From Closterium sp. NIES-65 (Eukaryota > Streptophyta > Zygnematophyceae > Desmidiales > Closteriaceae): 64,000 nucleotides of DNA. The notes beneath the pieces are model-generated. The model did no database searches, had not been told where the DNA came from, and saw nothing but the letters and a program-made list of their open reading frames with translations. The stretch covers positions 186,001 through 250,000 of the forward strand of contig CANXME010000106.1 of the NCBI GenBank assembly GCA_948144175.1, given 5' to 3'. Position numbers and translations under genes: made by a program. The first letter of the stretch is position 1; each line of letters opens with the position of its first letter. Positions 1 to 12,936 of the stretch are shown here, in pieces.

Positions 1-2
1 GT

Positions 3-3000
3 CCGGCTGCCCCTTCGGGCACCCTGTCGGGTCTGTACCTTCCCTCGTTCTCTACGAACTTGGTGAGTGGAGCGGACCTGCAGGATGGGGGTGTTCACCA
101 GTTCACTCCTGCGAGTCAGCGGGTGACCCACTGCACGGAGGCACGCACAGGCCGACACCTGGCCACGTTCTCACGTCGGCCGGGGTCGAGTCTCTACACC
201 CTGACCGTTGAGTCTCCTCCTGTCCCTGCGTCTGGTCAGGTGGCTGCGTCGGGTCAGGTACTTGCTGCTGCGTCCCGGTCAGGTCCTGAGTCTGCCCCCT
301 GTTCTTGTCGCCTCCTGTCTCACGAGACTCTCCTGTGGCACCACCGTCTTGGCCACCCCTCCTTGCCCCGTCTTCGGAGCATGGCTTCCCGTGTCCTTGT
401 CTCTGGTCTTCCCCAGTCTCTCCCTCCTCTCCCCTCCGGGCCAGGACCTTCCTGTGTCCCCTGTGTCGAGGGTCGCCTCCGGGCTACTCCTCACTCCTCC
501 CACTTCCCCCCGACAGAGGCTCCCCTGCAGACGCTTCACATGGATGTGTGGGGCCCAGCCCCCGTCCGTGGGCAGGGTTACGAGCGCTACTTCCTGTTGG
601 TGGTTGACGACTACTCGCGTTACACCACAGTCCTCCCCTTGCGCAGCAAGGGTGCGGTCACTGAGGTGCTGATCGACTGGATCCGCGAGGCTCGTCTCCA
701 GCTGAGGAAGAGCTTCGGCTCGGACTTTCCTGTTCTGCGTCTGCACTCTGACAGAGGCGGAGAGTTCTCTTCTCGCCTTCTGCGAGACTACTGTCGTGCA
801 CGGGGGATCCGCCAGACCTTCACGCTTCCGGACTCACCACAGCAAAATGGGATTGCTGAGCGCCGCATTGGCATGGTCATGGATGTCGCTCGTACGTCCA
901 TGATGCATGCGGTTGCCCCCCATTTTCTGTGGCCGTTTGCGGTGAGGTACGCGGCGCATCAGCTCAACCTTCACCCCCGGGTCTCTCGGCCTGCGATGTC
1001 CCCTGCCTTGCTGTGGACGGGGAAGGTTGGCGATGCGTCTGTGTTCCGTGTCTGGGGATCTCGGGCGTTTGTCCGCGACTTGTCTGCGGACAAGCTGTCC
1101 CCTCGTGCTGCTCCCTGTGTCTTCCTTGGCTTCCCCACTGACGCCCCAGGGTGGCAGTTTTACCACCCCTCCTCTCGTCGTGTTCTGTCCTCCCAGGACG
1201 TCACGTTCGACGAGTCAGTCCCCTTCTACCGTCTCTTCCCCTACCGCACTCCTTCCCTCCCCCCTCCCCCGGACTTCCTTGTGCCGGTTCCCCCCCCGGT
1301 AGACCCCCTCCCCCCTCAGGTTCCTGCCCCCTCAGGTGTGTCCCGGGTAGACGCCGTTGACCCGGTCGAGGTTACTGGTGACTCTGGTGCTGCTGCGGGT
1401 GCTGAGCCTGGGGGTGCTGACTCTGGGGGTACTGTGCGCGGGGGTGCTGAGCCTGGGGGTGCTACTGCTGGGGGTGCTGGGCCTGAGGGTGCTACTGCGG
1501 TGGGTGCGGAGCCTGGGGGTGCTGAGCCGGGGGGTGCTGTGCCTAGAGGTGCTGGGTCTGGGGGTGCTGGGTCGGGAGCTGCTGAGCCTGGGGGTGCTGA
1601 GCTGGGAGCTGCTGAGCCTGGGGGTGCTGCGTCTGGAGCTGCTGAGCCTGGGGTTTCTCCTGCTGCTGCATCTCGCCGGGAGCCCCTCTCTCCACAGGAG
1701 CTGCGCGAGTGGTTCGCTCGCCGCTGGAGGCGTGCTACTGAGTCTGGAGGTGCTGCTGGAGCTGGAGCTGGAGCTTCTTCGACCGTCGAGGGTGCGGGTG
1801 CTGCCGGTCCCGGAGCTGCTGGACCTGCGGGTCCTCCTGGAGCTGGAGCTGCTGAGGGCGTTCGTGCTGAGCCTACTGCTGTTGGTCCTACCGCTGGAGG
1901 TGTGGGTGGCGCTGGTGCTGTCGCTGAGGGTGCTGGTGCTGTCCCTGCTGAGTCTGGAGCTGCCGCGCGGCCTCGGCCGTACTTCGTTCCGCTCCTGCAG
2001 CAGGTTCTTGGTCTTTCTCCTCCAGTAGAGGGTCCACCGCCTGTCCAGTCGCAGTCCCTACTGGAGCCTTCCTCTCCACTGCCTGCTCCCTCTCCTTACA
2101 CTGGTCCTACAGGAGGTCTTGCTAAGCGTCGTGAGCCTGCGTCTCGTCCCGCGTCGCCTGTTCGTGCTGCTCGCGCTAGTGGTCGCAGTTCGCGTCAGCA
2201 TCCTCCTCCTGTCCCTGGCACGCACCGGATGTCTCTGCGTCCGTCCACTGCTCCTCTGCGTGCCCCTTTGCCTTCTCCTCCTGGGTCCTCTCTTCCTGCG
2301 CTTGCCGACCCTGAGTCAGACTCTCTTCGCGCTGCCAGTCCTACTGTCACGCGTCTGCTTGCTACTGTCGTCACTGACCCCTCTTTTGAGTCCACTGCTG
2401 CGTCTGCTCTTGTCGCTGAGCTCGTTGACTTTGCTGCTCGCTGTCGTCTCGACTACGCTGCTAGTCTTGTTGCTGAGTCTGCGTCTGTCTGTCCTCCGTC
2501 CGTCGGGGGTGAGTGTGCTCTTGGCACGGACGTCCTACAGGACAGGCAGGAGGAGTTACAGTGTCTAGCGGCTGCTTCACCTCATCTCGCGTCTGTACTG
2601 CTTGCCCCTGAGGGAGACCCGGATGCACTAGACATCCCGACTCCGCGTTCTTACGCGGAGGCCGTAGAGGGTCCCTACTCCTCTCAGTGGCAGGCAGCTA
2701 TGGATGCAGAAGATGGCTTCCTGGAAGTCCACAGGCACCTACGTTGACGCTGTTCCCCCTCCTGGGGCGAACATCGTCAGTGGCATGTGGATCTTCAGGG
2801 TGAAGCGGCCGCCGGGCTCTCCACCTGTCTTCAAGGCACGGTACGTTGCTCGTGGCTTCAGTCAGCGGCAGGGAGTTGACTACTTTCAGACCTTCTCTCC
2901 CACCCCGAAGATGACTACTCTTCGGGTGCTGCTGCACATAGCCGCTCAGCGCGACTACGAGCTTCACTCTCTCGACTTCAGCACTGCGTTCTTGCAGGGT

Positions 3001-4215
3001 AGCCTGCACGAGGAGATCTGGCTTCGCCGTCCACCTGGCTTCACTGGGACTTTCCCTCCTGGCACCCAGTGGAGCCTCCGACGGCCAGTCTACGGTCTCC
3101 GCCAGGCAACGCGTGAGTGGCACGACACACTGAGGACTACGCTTGCGGCTCTTGGGTTTGCTCCTTCTACTGCAGACCCGTTGCTGTTTCTTCGCACCGA
3201 CACTTCCCTGCCGCCGTTCTACATCCTCGTGTACGTCGACGACTTGGTCTTTGCCACAGCGGACACTGCTGGACTCGCCTACGTGAAGTCCGAGCTGCTG
3301 AAGAGACACACGTGCACTGACCTGGGTGAACTGCGCAGCTACCTTGGCTTGTAGATCACTCGGGACAGAGCACGCCGCACCATTACCTTGACTCAGTCAC
3401 ACATGGTGCAGCACGTCCTTCAGCGCTTCGGCTTCACTTACTCCTCGCCTCAGGCCACTCCTCTGCCTACTCGCCACTCACTCTCAGCTCTGCCTTCGGA
3501 TGAGTCCGTAGAGTCGAGTGGTCCGTATGCAGAGCTTGTTGGCTGCCTCATGTACCTGATGACCTGCACACGACCTGACCTTGCATACCCTCTGAGCATT
3601 CTTGCACGCTACGTTGCTCCTGGGAGACACAGACCGGAGCACATGGCTGCAGCGAAGAGGGTATTGCGCTACCTGTGCAGTACGTCGGGCATGGGGCTAG
3701 TGCTTGGAGGGCGGAGTCCAGTGGTCCTTACCGGCCACGCGGACGCTTCTTGGGCTGACGACCAGGCTACGCAGCGGTCGTCACAGGGTTACACCTTCAA
3801 CCTTGGTTCCGGCTCTGTCTCGTGGCGGTCTACTCGCTCGTCTTCGGTTCTCGGCTCCAGTTGTGAGGCTGAGATCTACGCCGGGGCCATGGCTGCACAG
3901 GAGCTTCGCTGGCTCACCTACCTGCTGACTGACCTTGGAGAGCCGCCTCGTTCTCCTCCAGTGCTGTACGTAGACAACAAGGCTATGCTGGCCTTGTGTC
4001 GAGAGCAGCGCTTGGAGCACAGAACGAAGCACATTGCTCTCCGCTACTTCCTTGCTCGTGAGCTGCAGCAGCGTGGTCAGTTGCGACTTGCGTACGTGGC
4101 CTCTGAGGCCAACACTACTGATGTGTTCACCAAGGCACTCGCGCCTTGTGACCATCAGCGCTTTTGCACCCAGCTGGGTCTTGTGCCTGTCTTGCCTCAC
4201 TTGCTCTCCTCTTGA
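3..4215 (+). pseudogene. Copia A gag-pol, broken (frameshift and TAG)
   Basis: The frame is open from the window edge to 2747. It holds the His/Cys GAG-pre-integrase region (HHRLGH near 340-360, CVPC near 455), the integrase core (HMDVWGP, SDRGGEF, NGIAERR), a linker of repeated GAEPG-like units (about 1380-1660) and an ELREWF motif near 1700. An extra A at 2707-2713 shifts the frame just before the reverse transcriptase, relative to elements G and I. The RT then continues from 2704 with YVDD at about 3232-3243. It is cut by TAG at 3352-3354, where siblings have CAG, and resumes to RNase H (HADASWADD, YVDNKAM), ending with TGA at 4213-4215. Without readthrough or frameshifting it cannot make full-length Pol. 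Confidence 0.9.
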
Positions 4216-4421
4216 CTTCACTTGTACTGTGACATATATATATGCCTGCTCTTGTTTGTCTAGTTTTATATATATGTCTGTACTCCTGCATGTGAACTGG
4301 CCTCTGGCCCTACTCTTGTGCTCGGACTGTGTGGTGACTTTGTGATCCACCCTGAGCTTGCTTTGTTTTGCTTGACTGGTCTTGTGACCCCTTGTTCTCC
4401 CCCACTTTGCCTATGGGGGTG

Positions 4422-4548
4422 TGTCAGATTTATATGACATAGTTGCTGTAGGCTATAGTGGGGTAGCACATATGGGGTACAGGGTTTCTAGGGTTGTATT
4501 TGTACCCAATCTTTCCTTAGTCATTTTACTGTTTTTCCTTGTTTCACA
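4422..4548 (+). repeat. 3' LTR of Copia A
   Basis: It starts TGTCAGA immediately after the purine tract TATGGGGGTG (4412-4421), the same junction seen in element I. It shares the block GTAGGCTATAGTGGGGTA with other LTRs in the window and carries a telobox-like AGGGTTT. The end is ambiguous by a few bases (CACACA). Confidence 0.8.
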
Positions 4549-7500
4549 CATGAGGCAGCCAACAAGCTTTGCATACAGGCCACTCGACTCTACGGACTCA
4601 TCCGAAGGCAGAGCTGAGAGCGAGTGGCGAGTAGGCAGAGGAGTGGCCTGAGGCGAGGAGTACGTGAAGCCGAAGCGCTGAAGGACCTGCTGCACCATGT
4701 GTGACTGAGTCAGGGTAATGGTGCGGCGTGCTCTGTCCCGGGTGATCTGCAAGCCAAGGTAGCTGCGCAGTTCACCCAGGTCTATGCACGTGTGTCTCTT
4801 CTGCAGCTCGGACTTCACGTAGGCGAGTCCAGCAGTGTCAGCTGTGGCAAAGACCAAGTCGTCGACGTACACGAGGATGTAGAACGGCGGCAGAGAGGTG
4901 TCGGTGCTCAGAAACAGCGATGGGTCTGCAGTGGAGGGAGCAAACCCAAGTGCCGCCAGCGTAGTCCTCAGTGTGTCGTGCCACTCACGCGGCGCCTGGC
5001 GGAGACCGTAGACTGGACGCCGAAGACTCCACTTGGTACCAGGAGGGAAATACCCAGTGAAGCCAGGTGGGCGACGCAGTCAGATCTCCTCGTGGAGGCT
5101 GCCCTGCAAGAAAGCAGTGCTCAAGTCGAGAGAGTGCAGCTCGTAGTCACGGTGAGCAGCAACGTGCAGCAGTACCCAAAGAGTGGTCATCTTTGGGGTG
5201 GGGGAGAAGGTCTGAAAGTAGTCAACTCCCTGCCGCTGACTGAAACCACGAGCCACGTACCGCGCCTTGAAGACAGGCGGAGAACCCGGCGGCCGCTTCA
5301 CCCTGAAAATCCACATGCCACTGACGATGTTCGCCCCAGGAGGGGGGACAGCGTCAACGTAGGTGCCTGTGGACTTCCAGGAAGCCATCTTCTGCATCCA
5401 TAGCTGCCTGCCACTGAGAGGAGTAGGGACCCTCTATCGCCTCCGCGTAAGAGCGCGGAGTCGGGATGTCTAGTGCATCCGGGTCTCCCTTAGGGGCTTG
5501 CAGTACAGACACGAGATGAGGTGAAGCGGCTGCCAGACACCGGAACTCCTCCTGCCTGTCCTCAAGGACGTCCGTGCCAAGGGCACACTCACCCCCGACG
5601 GACGGAGGACAGGTAGACTCAGACGCAGCGACAAGACCAGCAGCGTAGTCTAGACGACAGCGCGCAGCAAAGTCGACGAGCTCAGTGACAAGGGCATACG
5701 CAGCAGAAGACTTGAAAGAAAGGTCAGTGACAGCAGTAGCAAGGAGACGCGTGACAGTAGGACTGGCAGCACGAAGAGAGTCCGACTCCGGGTCGGCAAA
5801 GGCAGGAAGAGAGGAAGAAGGAGGAAAAGGCAAAGGGGCACGCAGAGGAGCAGTGGACGGACGCAGAGACATCTGGTGCATGCCAGGGACAGGAGGCGGA
5901 CGCTGACGCGAACCGCGACCACTAGTGCGCGCAGTACGAACAGGCGACGCAGGACGAGACGCAGGCTCACGACGCTCAGTAAGACCTCCAGTCGGACCAG
6001 CGTAGGGAGAAGGAGCAGGCTGTAGCTGTGACTGGACAAGCTGTGGACCCTCTAAGGGAGGAGGAGGAGGACCACGAGAAGGTGTAAGACCAAGAACCTG
6101 CTGCAGGAGCGGAACGAAGTACGGTCGGGGCCGCGTGGCGACGCCAGAAACAGCAGGGACAGCACCAGTACCCCCAGCAGGAGTACCCGCTCCAGTAGCA
6201 CCTCCAGCAGCACCTCCAGTAGCTCCAAAACCCCCAGCAGCACCTCCAGTAGCCCTAGAACCCCCAGCAGCACCAGGAGCACTGCTAGCCGGACCTCCAG
6301 CGGTAGTCTCAGCGCCAACACCCGCAGCAGCACCAGCTCCAGGAGAACCCTCAGGCCCAGCAGCTTCAGTACCCTCAGTACGAACACCTGCGGGACACGC
6401 GGCAGCAGCACCGTCAGCAGCCGAAGAACCTCCAGCACTAGCAGCACGCCTCCAGCGCCGGGCAAACCACTCACGCAGCTCCTGTGGGGAGAGTGGCTCT
6501 CGGCGAGACGAAGCACCGCTAGGCGGAGAACCTCCAGGCGAAAAACTTCCAGGCTCAGGACCCTCAGGCAAAGCACCTCCAGGCGGAGCACCGCCAGTCT
6601 CAGCACCTCCAGGCTCAGCACCCCCAGGCTCAGCACCCCCAGGCTCAGCACCCCCAGGCTCAGGACCCCCAGGCTCAGCACCCCCAAGCTCAGCACCCCC
6701 AGACTCAGCACCCCCAGACTCAGCACCCCCAGACTCCGCACCCCCAGGCTCAGCACCCCCAGGCACACCACCCACAGGCTCAGCACCCCCAGGCACAGCA
6801 CCCCCAGGCTCAGCACCCTCAGCAGCACCAGAGTCACCAGTGACCTCGACAGGCTCGACCGCGTCAACCTGGGACACACCTGAAGGGGCAGGACCCTGAG
6901 GGGGGAGGGGGTCTACTAGGGGGGGTCCTGGTACCGAGAAGAGCGGGGGTGGGGGGAGGGACGGAGTGCGGTAGGGGAAGAGGCGGTAGTAGGGTACCGA
7001 GTCGTCGAACGTGACGTCCTGGGAGGACAGAACACGGCAAGAGGTAGGGTGGTAGAACTGCCACCCAGGGGCGTCGGGGGGGAACCCCAGGAAGACGCAG
7101 GGAGCAGCGCGAGGGGACAGCTTGTCCGCAGACAAGACGCGGACAAACGCCCGAGATCCCTAGACCCGGAACGCCGACGCGTCGCCAACCTTCCCCGTCC
7201 ACAGCAGGGCTGGGGAGGTCTCCGGCCTGGAGACCCTGGGGTGGAGGTTGATCTGATGCGCCGCGTACCTGACAGCAAACGGCCACAGAAAATGGGGGGC
7301 AGCCGCATGCATCATAGACGTACGAGCGACGTCCATGACCATGCCAATGCGGCGCTCTGCAATCCCATTTTGCTGCGGTGAGTCCGGAAGCGTGAAGGTC
7401 TGGCGGATGCCTCGCGCACGACAGTAGGCACGCAGAAGGCCAGAGGAGAACTCTCCGCCTCTGTCCGAGTGCAGACGCAACACAGGAAAGTCCGAGCCAA

Positions 7501-9911
7501 AGCTCTGCCTGAGCTGGAGATGAGCTGCGCGGATCCAGTCGATCAGCACCTCAGTGACATCACCCTTGCTGCGCAAGGGGAAGACTGTGGTGTAACGCGA
7601 GAAGTCGTCAACCACCAACAGGAAGTAGCGCTCGTGACCGAGTCCACGGACGCACGGGGCCCCACACGTCCATGTGAAGCGTCTGCAACGGAGCCTCTGT
7701 CGGAGGAAACTGGGAGGAGTGAGGGGCAGCACGCTGGCGCCCCTCGACACAGAGGACACAGGCAGGGCCAGGGCCTTGGGGAAGGGGAGGGAGGGACCGG
7801 GGGAGACCAGACACAAGAAGACGGGAGGCCATGCCTCTGAGCCGAAGCAGAGAGGGGTGGCCAAGGCGGTGGTGCCAGAGGAGGGTCTTGTGAGACAGAC
7901 GGCGACACGAACAGGGGGCAGACTCAGGACCAGACCTGGACGCTGCAGCAAACACCTGACCAGACGAAGGGACCCTACCAGACTCAGCACCTGGAGGAGA
8001 AGCAGTGGTCAGTGTGTACAGGCTCGAACCTGGCTGACGTGTAAACGTAGCCAGGTGGCGACCTGTGCTAGCCTCTGTCCAGTGTGTCACCCGCTGACGA
8101 GCAGGAGTGAACTGGTGGACACCCGCATCCTGTAGGTCAGCACCACTCACCAGGTTCGTAGAGAACGAGGGGAGGTAGAGACCAGACAGGGTGCCAGAGG
8201 GAGCCGCCGGACACGGGAGGACTGTGGAGAAACGAGACAGGACGGGACCCCCACAGGGGTCAGCCAGGGACACCGCAACCGGCCGACTAAGCGGCGTGAG
8301 AGTGGTGCGGTCCCGAAAGAAGGAGCGAGACGCTCCAGAGTCCAGGGTGAAGGTGTGAGAGGCCGAAGCCGACACAGTACCTGAGAGTGCAGACTCACCA
8401 GTACCTGAGAGTACAGACGCACTGGCACCTAGAGCAGCAGCCTCACTGGCACCTGGAGCAGCAGTACCAATGCCCGGGTCGGGCGGGAAACACCGGTAAC
8501 AATCACCCTCATCACTAACAGTCACAGCATACATGGCAGCAAGGATAGCATCAAAGTCAAGATCAAAAATAGCTACACCAGCCCTAGACAGCTCTCCCCA
8601 GCGGGGGATCTCAGAGGCCTCCGGAAACTGCTGGCGCCAAGCGTCTGTCAGGCGGCTAAAGCAGCGGCGGGCGGTGTGGGCGCCCCCACACTGCTCACCC
8701 GCGCGGTCGCCGGTGCGAAGGACGTAGGTGCAGGGACCAAACGCCCCACCACGCTGACGCTGCGAGTACCACTCACGGAGCTGCTGAGGGGCGGGGACTT
8801 CGCGAGAGCGCTGCTGCTACTGCTGCTGCTGCTGCTACTGCTGCTGCTGCTGGCGCTGACCACCCCCAGTGCTACTCCGCTGGGACGAGCCACTCCGACC
8901 ACCTCCACCACCGCCACCCCCTCCTCCGCCGCCACCGCCGCCACTGCCACCCTCGCCCCCGCCGCTCCCACCGCCACCTCCGCCACCACCTCCGCCGCCA
9001 CCTCCGCCTCCACTGCCGCCACTAGCACCTCCACTCCCACCACCACCCCCACCGCCACCCCCACTCCCCCCGCCGCCCCCACCTCCTCCGCCACCGCCCC
9101 CGCTAGCTCCACCCGCTCCCTTGCCCCCCTTGCCCCTGCCAGAGCGGCGCCTTCCGCTGGGGGCAGACGCCGCACCGACCGACTCTAAACCAACGAGGTC
9201 GGCCGCAGCAGCAGAGGCGACAGAGGGTAACAGGGGGGAAGGAGAACACCCCTCAAAGATGGGGGTGCGAGGGTCACCACGAGAGGCCCCTACAGCGACT
9301 ATGCTCTTCTCGGCCACTAGCAGGGACTTCTCGAGGAGGTCGACAGTGAGGGTGGTGGGACAGACAGAGAGAAACTGGTCCCTAACTACACGAAGGGACT
9401 CAGGGAGACGGGTGACGAGAAAGTAGAGGGTGATGTACATGGGAGGGGGGTTTGCGGCGCAGAAGTCAGCAGGAAGCGCAGCTCGGTAGCGAGTGTCACT
9501 AGCGCGGAGGTGGGTAAAGAGGTCAGCGACTGTAGGAAAGGCAGCAAGGTTAGGGAAGAGGTACGGTAGCATGAGGCGGCTCAGTGTAGCAGAGGAAGGG
9601 GAGGAGTAGCGCGCAACTACAGCGTCGTACAAGGCCTGAGCGGTCTTGCACTGACTAAAGTGTGCACGCTCGGAGGAAGGGAGGTGGCGACGCACAGCAA
9701 GACGTGCAGCAGCATCGCGTGAGGCCCACTTGGAGCGAACAGTGGGGTCAGCATCAGCAGGAGGGGCAGGGACAGCGCCAGAGACAAAGTCAAATAGAGA
9801 AACTTCATCTACTGTATCGCACAGTAAGTACAGCTGCAGGTCGTCGACCCAGACCGCAAAGTCAATGACGCGACCCTCAGCGTCAAAAGCCAGGACACTA
9901 GGGGTGGCCAT
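4549..9911 (-). pseudogene. Copia B gag-pol, broken
   Basis: The gag ATG is at 9911 (MATPSVLAFDAEG). Gag has an alpha-helical UBN2-like domain, a poly-Gly tract (about 8880-9120) and a polyQ tract. A Cys/His cluster follows (GPCTYVLRTG near 8740, QCGG...ARRC). The aspartic protease is present (LDSGASRSFF near 8320), then GAG-pre-integrase, integrase, linker and RT. Lesions visible against siblings: two TAGs inside the polyQ run (8817-8819, 8835-8837), a 2-bp deletion in integrase near 7660, TGG to TAG at 7160-7162, an extra A near 5388-5394 (the same indel as in A), and TGG to TGA at 5080-5082. YVDD is intact near 4860. The chain is otherwise alignable end to end. Confidence 0.88.
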
Positions 9912-10035
9912 GATAGCAGCCGACAGTCTCACCGGACAAGAAGGGTCGAGCCGCTCAGCAGCACAGCAACACGGCAGCACAGCAACTCCGCCGGGCCAGG
10001 AGCAGTAGCAGCCCCACAGGAGCAGGAGCTCGGCA

Positions 10036-10800
10036 CCCCAGGCGGCTCGGGCAACTCGGGCGGCTCGGGCGGCTCGGGCGGCTCGGGCGACTCGGGCGGC
10101 TCGGGCGGCTCGGGCACTCAGCGGCACGGGCGACTCCGCTGCTCGGGCGGCTCGTGCGGCTCGGGTGACGCGGGGGCTCACGGGCGGCGCGGGCGTCGCG
10201 GCGGGCGGCTCACGGGCGGCTCGCGGGCGGCTCACGGGCGGTTGCACGGGCGGCTGCACGGGCGGCTGCACGGGCGGCTTACTGGCGACTGCACGGGTGG
10301 CACGTCGGGCGGCTGAGGGCGGCTGCACGGGCGGCACATCGGGTGGTAGCACGGGCGGCTACACGAGCGGCTCACGGGCTGCTGCACGGACGGCACGTCG
10401 GGTGGCGCACGGGCGGCTCACGGGCGGCTGCACGTGCGTCTGCACGCGCGGCGCGGCGGGCTGCTGAGGGCGACGCACGGGCGGCTCACGGGCGGCTAGC
10501 GGGCGTCGGGCGGCGAGCGGGCGTCGGGCGGCGCGCGTGCGTCGGGCGGCGCGCGGGCGTCGGGCGGCTAGCGGGCGCCGGGCGGCTAGCGGGCGTCGGG
10601 CGGCTGGCGCGTCGGGCGGCTAGCGCACGGGCGGGCAGTTGACGGGCGGCTCTGGGCGGCGCACGCGGGCTGCTCACGCGCTGCGTAGGGCAGCGCGCGG
10701 GCGCTAGGGCGCTAGGGCGCTAGGGCGGGCAGCGCGCGGGCGCTATGGCGCTAGGGCGCTAAGTCGGGCAGCGGGGCGCGGGCACTAAGGCGGCGCTCGG
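10036..10800 (-). repeat. GC-rich minisatellite leader of Copia B
   Basis: Between primer-binding site and gag lie degenerate arrays built from CGGGCGGCT, GCGGGCGTC and GGGCGCTA units. On the element's sense strand much of it is in frame with gag, giving Pro/Arg/Ala repeats. Because the repeat differs from those in G and I, a conserved protein is unlikely. A structured 5' leader is the simpler reading. Confidence 0.8.
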
Positions 10801-10888
10801 GCTGCTAGGGCGGGCGGCGCGCTAGCGGTTAGGGTAGAAAAAAAAAGTTCAAGGTAGTGGTGGTGGGCCCTAAGCACAGTTCCCACAA

Positions 10889-10907
10889 GGGAACCTGCTC
10901 GATACCA
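10889..10907 (-). promoter_or_regulatory. Primer-binding site of Copia B
   Basis: Directly inside the 5' LTR the sense strand reads TGGTATCGAGCAGGTTCCC. The TGGTATC start is the usual Copia match to the 3' end of initiator tRNA-Met. The match weakens after the seventh base. G and I have the same form. Confidence 0.75.
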
Positions 10908-11039
10908 TGAGAAGAAGTGAACGAGAATGGAATGACTATGAACGAAGTGAGTACAAATAGGAAACCCTAATTGGGTTGTACCCCCTATGGGATACCCCAC
11001 TATAGCCTACACAGATAAGTAAGCTATAATGTTCTGACA
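10908..11039 (-). repeat. 5' LTR of Copia B (132 bp)
   Basis: Sense strand begins TGTCAGAACATTATAG and ends CTTCTTCTCA, next to the primer-binding site. It is nearly the same as the 134-bp LTRs of element I and contains AAACCCTAA on the plus strand near 10966. Confidence 0.9.
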
Positions 11040-11696
11040 GGGAGACCGACGCATGACGGATCGAACGACTTCGGGTGAAAGCGCGCGTCATGGCGAAAAT
11101 TGCGAAAGAAGCTGAATCGATCGTGGCTTCGCAGCAGTCGCGAAATTTTCCCAAGGCCCAAGAAATTCTAGCCCCCAACACCTTTGATGGGGAAATCGAA
11201 TCTAGGCACTGGGCTTTTGGCGAGCAAAATATATTTCGCCGCCATTGGATGGACAGCACCAGCACTAGACAGAAAAAGAATTAATTTTGCAGCAACAATA
11301 CTGCGCGGACCAGCAATTGAATGGATAAGCGGAAGCGGCTTATTAAACCAAGGTGAAGCGACGTGGCAGCAGTTCCGTGAAGGATTACTACAACGTTTTG
11401 AGCGAATTAATGCAGCGTTAATCGCCCGCGACAAAATGCATCGTCATCGACAAATCAAGAGCTTCACAAACAACATGCAACGGAGGAGTTGTTCAACCGC
11501 ATCCCCGACGTCAGGGAAGGCAAAATAAATCGAGCATTCATCGCGGGGCTGAAAAACGAAATACGACAACATGTTGCCGCCACAAATTGGAGCAGCTACA
11601 ACGACGTCGTTTTGGCAGCGGAACGTTTCGACGTAACCACGATCGGAACACGACGACTTCATGGACGAGCTAGACGATATGGAGGACGCTTGGCTA

Positions 11697-11838
11697 TGTC
11701 AGAATCAACAAGTGTTCAAAAGAAGAATGGCGAAAGAGGAGTTTCACTAGCAGCAGTTGGGGTACATATAGCAAACCCTAACTGGGTTGTACTCGCTATA
11801 GAGCACCCCACTACAGGCTAGATAATAACATTCTGACA
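11697..11838 (-). repeat. 3' LTR of T (142 bp)
   Basis: Plus-strand ends TGTCAGAATC and ATTCTGACA give near-perfect inverted termini. Carries AAACCCTAA near 11772. Confidence 0.92.
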
Positions 11839-12936
11839 CACCCCCATAGCCAAAGTGGGGTGTAATCCGCACAATGAGCAGACATAGTAATAGTTCACAA
11901 TTATAAGCAAAGCTAGAGGCGATCACAGAGGGCAAGTGAGGAGGAGGAATTGTGAAGGGAGAGAAGATGGGAGACGATGGCTGAAGCTACAGACACACGG
12001 GCAACAGGAGGACTGGCACAGTGGCTACCGAGCGCACGAGGGCACCGGACTACGGGAGTATCTGGCTCCGCGGCTACGACAAGCGGCAGGAGCAACGGAC
12101 CCACAGGCGACTGGCACAGCAAGGCTCTCTGGGCTGCCGCGAGCGCGACGGCTCCGGACTACAGGCGCTGCGCACGACACGACGGCGGCCTCCTCTCAGC
12201 CTCCCCAAACAATCCCACCTCCTTTCCACACACCCCATGCTGCATCCCTAGCTCCACTCCCATGTCACCCCCCTAGCACCACTCCTTCGTCTCCCACACA
12301 CCCACCCCCCTCCGCGGCAGCTGCAGCAGGGGGAGACGGAGGAGGAGGAGGAGCAGGGGACCGTGCACACCCGCCGCCCCCATACTCGTCACCCCCATAC
12401 CCTAAGTGTGCGGTAAGCGAGCTCAGGTGTGCGCGAAGCGTGCACAAGCGTGCGGGAAGCGAACTCGGGTGTGCGGTAAGCAAACACAGGTGTGCGGGGA
12501 GGGGGGGGCGCAGGGCGACACGCGGGTCGACGGGGACGGGCACACGGGTCGCCGGGGGCGGCCCGCGGGTCGACGGGTCCGCCGCGAAGGGCGACAGGGA
12601 GCCGCGCGCGGGTTGACGGGGCCGCCGCGAAGGGCGACGGGGAGCCGCGTGCAGGTCGACGGGGACGGGCGTGCGGGTCGACGGAACGCGAAACCGCCGC
12701 ATGCGCCCAGGGTGCGCGGTGGGCAGGAAACCACCACGCGTCCCGAGCGCATGGCGGGCAGAAAACCGCCGCACGCCCCGAGCGCACGGCGGGATGAAAA
12801 ACGCCGCGCGCTCCAAGTGCACGGCAGGAAGAAAGGGTCGCGCGCCCGGGGCGCGCGACAGCAGTAGATCAGCGGAAGCATCGGGTGGGGCCCACCCACA
12901 GGATCGACCCAGGAGGGTCGACCTGCTGTGATACCA

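Larger units (their letters stand above)
1..4548 (+). mobile_element. Copia LTR retrotransposon A, 3' part
   Basis: The left end lies outside the window. What is visible runs from the end of the protease region through GAG-pre-integrase, integrase, a Pro/Gly/Ala-rich linker, reverse transcriptase and RNase H to a short 3' LTR. The order integrase before reverse transcriptase defines Ty1/Copia. The right border abuts the pol region of element B in the opposite orientation, and the two bases before 4551 fit both the LTR end and B. I infer that A inserted into B, with CATGA at 4549-4553 as the candidate target duplication. The other copy would lie left of the window, so this is not proven. Confidence 0.9.
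4549..11039 (-). mobile_element. Copia LTR retrotransposon B, 3' end removed by A
   Basis: Reading leftward from the 5' LTR at 11039: primer-binding site, a long GC-rich leader, gag with a poly-Gly tract, protease, integrase, linker and RT, cut at 4549-4551 in the RT/RNase H region (motif LVGCLM) by the LTR end of A. The remaining RNase H and 3' LTR should lie left of the window beyond A. Closely related to A, G and I. The right border touches gypsy element L at 11040, so GGAGA (11040-11044) would be the target duplication if B inserted into L. The partner is not visible. Confidence 0.88.

Noticed and set aside
8835-9426. Long antisense poly-Pro and poly-Ala/Thr frames over the poly-Gly gag tracts
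   Set aside because: They mirror the Gly-codon repeat of gag on the other strand, vary with repeat length and lack any motif.
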